DNA of 64,000 nt from contig NZ_CP084266.1 in assembly GCF_022879595.1 (NCBI RefSeq), forward strand, positions 682,001 to 746,000, read 5' to 3'. Below the pieces are notes generated by a model that saw nothing but the letters and a program-made list of their open reading frames with translations, was not told the origin of the DNA and did not search any database. Source of the stretch: Caballeronia sp. Lep1P3. Lineage in GTDB: Bacteria; Pseudomonadota; Gammaproteobacteria; Burkholderiales; Burkholderiaceae. The stretch's first letter is position 1, and every line of letters starts with the position of its first letter. Positions 60,080 through 64,000 of the stretch are shown piece after piece. The position numbers and the translations under genes are program-made.

Positions 60080-61220
60080 TGCGTTCCGGCGAGCGCGAGG
60101 CTGTATGCGTTGTTGTCGATCGGACCTTGGCGTTTGTCGCCGATTGCGCCCGTGTAGTAGTAGTTCAGCGAGCCGGTCCAGCGCACCGCCTTCGCGTCGC
60201 CGATGCTCTGCGTCGCGGTGAGGTAGTACTGCTGATACACGTTGGTCGCAACGCTGCCGTAGAGCGATACCGCCGTGTCGTCTCCGTGCGTCCAGTCGCC
60301 GCCGACATACGTGAACTGCGAAACGTGCTTGCCACCGTATTCCGTCTTCAGGCCGGTGACGGTCGTCATGCCGCGCGCCATCGCGGCGTCCACGGTGCCG
60401 GCTTTCAGCGTCAGGTTCCTGATCTCGTCGCTCACGAGCGAGAAGCCGCGAAACGTCGGCGGCAGCGCGCGGTTGTCGTGGGCGATGAGGAACGGGTTGT
60501 CGAAGAGTTGCTGGCCGTACTTGAGCACCGTATTCGATGCGCGCGCCTTCACGTCCCATACGCCCGGATACGCCCACGCGAGCTGATTCGAGCCGCCGCC
60601 GTCCGTACCGACGTGCACGCGATTCGTCGCGCCGTTGCCGCCGTTCAGCTTGAACGCGCCGAAGAGCGAAACGTCCGCGCCTACTCCGATCAATCCTTTC
60701 GTGTAACCGGATTCGAACACGGCTTGTGCGCCGAGCACCCACGCGTCTTTCTTGCCCGCGCCCTTGAATTCGTCATGCTCGGTGAAGGACCGGCCCAGCA
60801 GATTCAAATGCGAATCCTCGATGAAGCCCTTCGACTTCGCCTGACTGCTCACCGGCGCGTCCGCTTCGGTATTGGGCGGCGAACTCGGCACGGCTTCGGT
60901 ATGGCGCGAGGGCGGCTCGGTATCGGCTTCCTGACCGAATGCGGCGACGTGCGCCGCCATGCAACCGCTGAAAAGCAAAATAGAAAGCGCGACTGACAGT
61001 TTTTGTTTTTTCATGAAAAGTATCTCCAACTTCTGGCTCAACCTGCTGAACAGCAACAACAAAACAACCGAATCGAATGGCTGCAACGAGCCGCGCCCGT
61101 CGACTCAGAAATCGGGGCGATGCGCCATTTCGTTGCTTCTACGGACGGCGCGACGTGTGCGCTTATCGGCAGTCCGTAATGATTGGTTCTACGTCGCGCG
61201 GACGACGCGCGCCGCCTGCT

Positions 61221-62196
61221 TCAAGCGAAGAAACACGCCGCCGATGCATCAGCGGCCAACGTCCGCAACTCGGGCACTTCCTGCGAACACCGTGCTTGCG
61301 CCATCGGGCAGCGCGTATGGAACACGCAGCCAGCGGGCGGATCGATGGGGCTCGGAATGTCGCCCGAAAGAATCTGCACGACCTTCGCGCGCTCGACGGC
61401 CGGATCGGGCGACGGCACAGCGGACAGCAGCGCGCGCGTGTACGGATGGCGCGGCGTGTCGTAAAGCGCGTGCTTGTCCGCGAGTTCCATCACGCGGCCG
61501 AGATACATCACCATCACGCGATCCGAAATGTGGCGCACCACCGCCAGATCGTGCGCGATGAAGATCAGCGACAGCTTCATCTCCGCCTGAAGCGACTTGA
61601 GCAGATTGACGATCTGCGCCTGAATGGAGACATCGAGCGCGGAGACGGGCTCGTCGCAGATGACGAGCTTCGGCTCGACGATCAGCGCGCGCGCAATCCC
61701 GATGCGCTGACACTGCCCGCCAGAAAACTCGTGCGGATATCGGTTGATCATTTGCTCTCCCAGGCCGACCTTCGCCATCATCGCGCGGACGCGGGCGTCG
61801 CTTTCCCTTTTGCCGATGCCCGGCCGATGCTCCGTCAACGGTTCGGCGATGATCTGCCCGATCGTCATGCGCGGATCGAGCGATGCCAGCGGGTCCTGAA
61901 AGATCATCTGCACGTCGGCGCGCACCGCGTGCCACTCGCGCTGCGACGCGCGCGTGAGATCCGCGCCCATCCACACGATCTCGCCGCCCGTCGCGGGAAT
62001 GAGGTTCAGGATTGCGCGCGACAGCGTGGACTTGCCGCAGCCCGATTCGCCGACGACGCCGAGCGTTTCGCCCGCGCGCAAGTCGAAGCTCACGCCGTCG
62101 ACGGCTTTCAGGGTGCGCCCCGCCGCCCACGGCAAGCGGCTCTTCGCCTTCACCTTGAAATGCACGCGCATGTCGCGCACGGAGAGAATCGTTGCG

Positions 62197-62204
<8 letters not shown>
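61221..62204 (-). CDS. Oligopeptide ABC transporter ATPase (OppF/DppF-type)
   Basis: A 327-residue ATPase. It has Walker A GESGCGKS, QMIFQDPLASLDPRMT, FSGGQCQRIGIARAL (signature) and Walker B LVICDEP. The C-terminal CVFHTRCPMAQARC holds the cysteines that coordinate an iron-sulfur cluster or zinc in oligopeptide ATPases. It overlaps the OppD-type gene by 8 nt. Together with that gene and the permease it powers import of peptides or nickel-type ligands; substrate unproven. It reads toward the interrupted porin gene. Confidence 0.88.
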
Positions 62205-63192
<988 letters not shown>

Positions 63193-63195
63193 GAC

Positions 63196-64000
63196 TCACC
63201 GGTCCTTGGGATCGAGCGCATCGCGCAGCCCGTCGCCGACAAAATTGATGCAATAAAGCGTGACCGACAGCAGCGCGGCCGGGAACAGCAGAATCCACGG
63301 CGAGGCTTCCATCACGCCGACGCCGTTCTGAATCAGCACGCCCCAGCTTGTCATCGGCTCCTGAACGCCAAGGCCGAGAAACGACAGGACGGACTCCGTG
63401 AGAATCACGCCCGGCACGGTGACGGTCGTATAAATCGCGACGATGCCGAGCAGATTAGGCACGACATGCCGCGCGATGATGCGCCGCGTCGGCACGCCGA
63501 TGGCGCGCGCGGCCTCGACGTATTCCTTCGAACGGATCGCGAGCGTCTGGCCGCGCACCACGCGCGCCATGTCCATCCACGAGAACACGGTGATGGTCAG
63601 CACAACCAGGTAGAACTCGCGTCCGAGCAACGTCACCATCAAAATCGCGATGAGCAGATACGGAATGGCGTACATCATGTCGACGACGCGCATCATCGCG
63701 TTATCCACGCGCCCGCCGACGAAGCCCGCAATCGCGCCCCACACGATGCCGAGCGTGACCGAACTCAGCGTGGCGAGCGCGCCGATCATCAGCGACACGC
63801 GCCCGCCCACGAGACAGCGCACAAGCAGATCGCGGCCGGTTTCGTCGGTGCCGAAGAGGTGCCAGTTGGTGAAAGTGGGCGGCACGCTCATCGCGTTCCA
63901 GTCGGCGGAATCGAACTGATTCGGCAAGAACCACGGCCCGGCGATGCATGCGAGCGTGATCGCGACGAGAAGCGCGAGGCTCGCCACCGCCGCCCGGTTG
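63196..64000 (-). CDS. Oligopeptide ABC transporter permease (OppC/DppC-type), 5' end outside the window
   Basis: 268 residues are visible. The first visible codons NRAAVASLALLVA continue an N-terminal tail cut by the window edge; a GTG at 63987 is probably internal. The permease motif is EYVEAARAIGVPTRRIIARHVVPN (the EAA loop), and MSVPPTFTNWHLFGTDETGRD is typical of OppC/DppC. The upstream genes (solute-binding protein, OppB-type permease) would lie beyond 64000. Confidence 0.88.
   Translation of the reverse strand, partial: NRAAVASLALLVAITLACIAGPWFLPNQFDSADWNAMSVPPTFTNWHLFGTDETGRDLLVRCLVGGRVSLMIGALATLSSVTLGIVWGAIAGFVGGRVDNAMMRVVDMMYAIPYLLIAILMVTLLGREFYLVVLTITVFSWMDMARVVRGQTLAIRSKEYVEAARAIGVPTRRIIARHVVPNLLGIVAIYTTVTVPGVILTESVLSFLGLGVQEPMTSWGVLIQNGVGVMEASPWILLFPAALLSVTLYCINFVGDGLRDALDPKDR

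Larger units (their letters stand above)
58240..61014 (-). pseudogene. OprD-family outer membrane porin, interrupted by an IS256-type element
   Basis: Two exon-like halves of one porin. The 5' half (61014 to 60072) starts MKKQKLSVALSILLFSGCMA with GGAGATAC upstream and carries the OprD start of the barrel (KGFIEDSHLNLLGRSFTEHD). The 3' half (58702 to 58240) ends VYRLMVNVPFNVF with the C-terminal Phe. Removing the element and one copy of the 8-bp duplication joins AGTHGA to HTLQFAFQQILGD in frame, giving 465 residues. OprD porins admit amino acids or peptides; the neighbouring Opp-type ABC genes hint at a peptide. The gene is inactive as it stands. Confidence 0.93.

Overview
The window is a high-GC proteobacterial chromosome segment. 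Codon use and gene content (4-hydroxyphenylpyruvate dioxygenase, NorR/Hmp/NnrS nitric oxide defence, OprD porin, class B haem-copper oxidase, Opp-type ABC genes) suggest a Burkholderiaceae member of the Paraburkholderia/Caballeronia type. This is inferred from gene content only; no rRNA, tRNA or other strong taxonomic marker was recognised. By eye, roughly 8-25.3 kb is less extremely GC-rich at third codon positions than the sequence after 25.3 kb.

Layout. 1-9.1 kb: a truncated peroxiredoxin gene, an amino acid permease, a fused CoA-transferase, an ECF sigma/anti-sigma pair divergent from a metallophosphoesterase-cupredoxin operon, hpd, a small hypothetical gene and an LRAT-domain gene. 9.4-25.3 kb: the most unusual region. 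It encodes three small paralogous precursor proteins with a double glycine at residues 25-26, and a complete-looking export system: a HetC-like ABC transporter (two CRP-like domains, C39 peptidase, ABC exporter), a cytoplasmic parvulin, an HlyD-type adaptor broken by a one-base frameshift, and a TolC-like outer membrane lipoprotein. It also carries a bitopic double-FHA protein, a PP2C phosphatase, a sigma-54 activator, two DUF4399 paralogues and a caspase/formylglycine-enzyme-like protein. Both precursor loci have near-identical sigma-54 promoters preceded by a shared GGCCTTC element at the same 18-nt distance. I infer one phospho- and sigma-54-regulated peptide secretion system.

25.3-47.1 kb: a transglutaminase-like protein, HPP-CBS and ClC-CBS membrane proteins around a MarR regulator, a GT9-like gene with an amber codon near its 5' end, a membrane protein, a candidate small RNA, a winged-helix regulator, an aldo/keto reductase, several small stress-type proteins, an AcuI-like reductase, a chemoreceptor, an aminotransferase, a sirtuin, a zinc alcohol dehydrogenase, a GFA protein, an OmpW remnant, an extensin-like protein and a TrxR-type ferredoxin/flavodoxin reductase. 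Short tandem and direct repeats lie between several of these genes.

47.2-57.9 kb: an operon for a ba3-like (class B) terminal oxidase with three multihaem c-type cytochromes, then NorR divergent from hmp, an AhpD-like gene, a cupin gene and nnrS. The norR-hmp gap shows a sigma-54 promoter and GT-N7-AC NorR-type sites. 58-64 kb: an oprD-type porin gene cleanly interrupted by an IS256-family element with an 8-bp target duplication (removing the element restores the frame), then oligopeptide ABC transporter genes running off the right edge.
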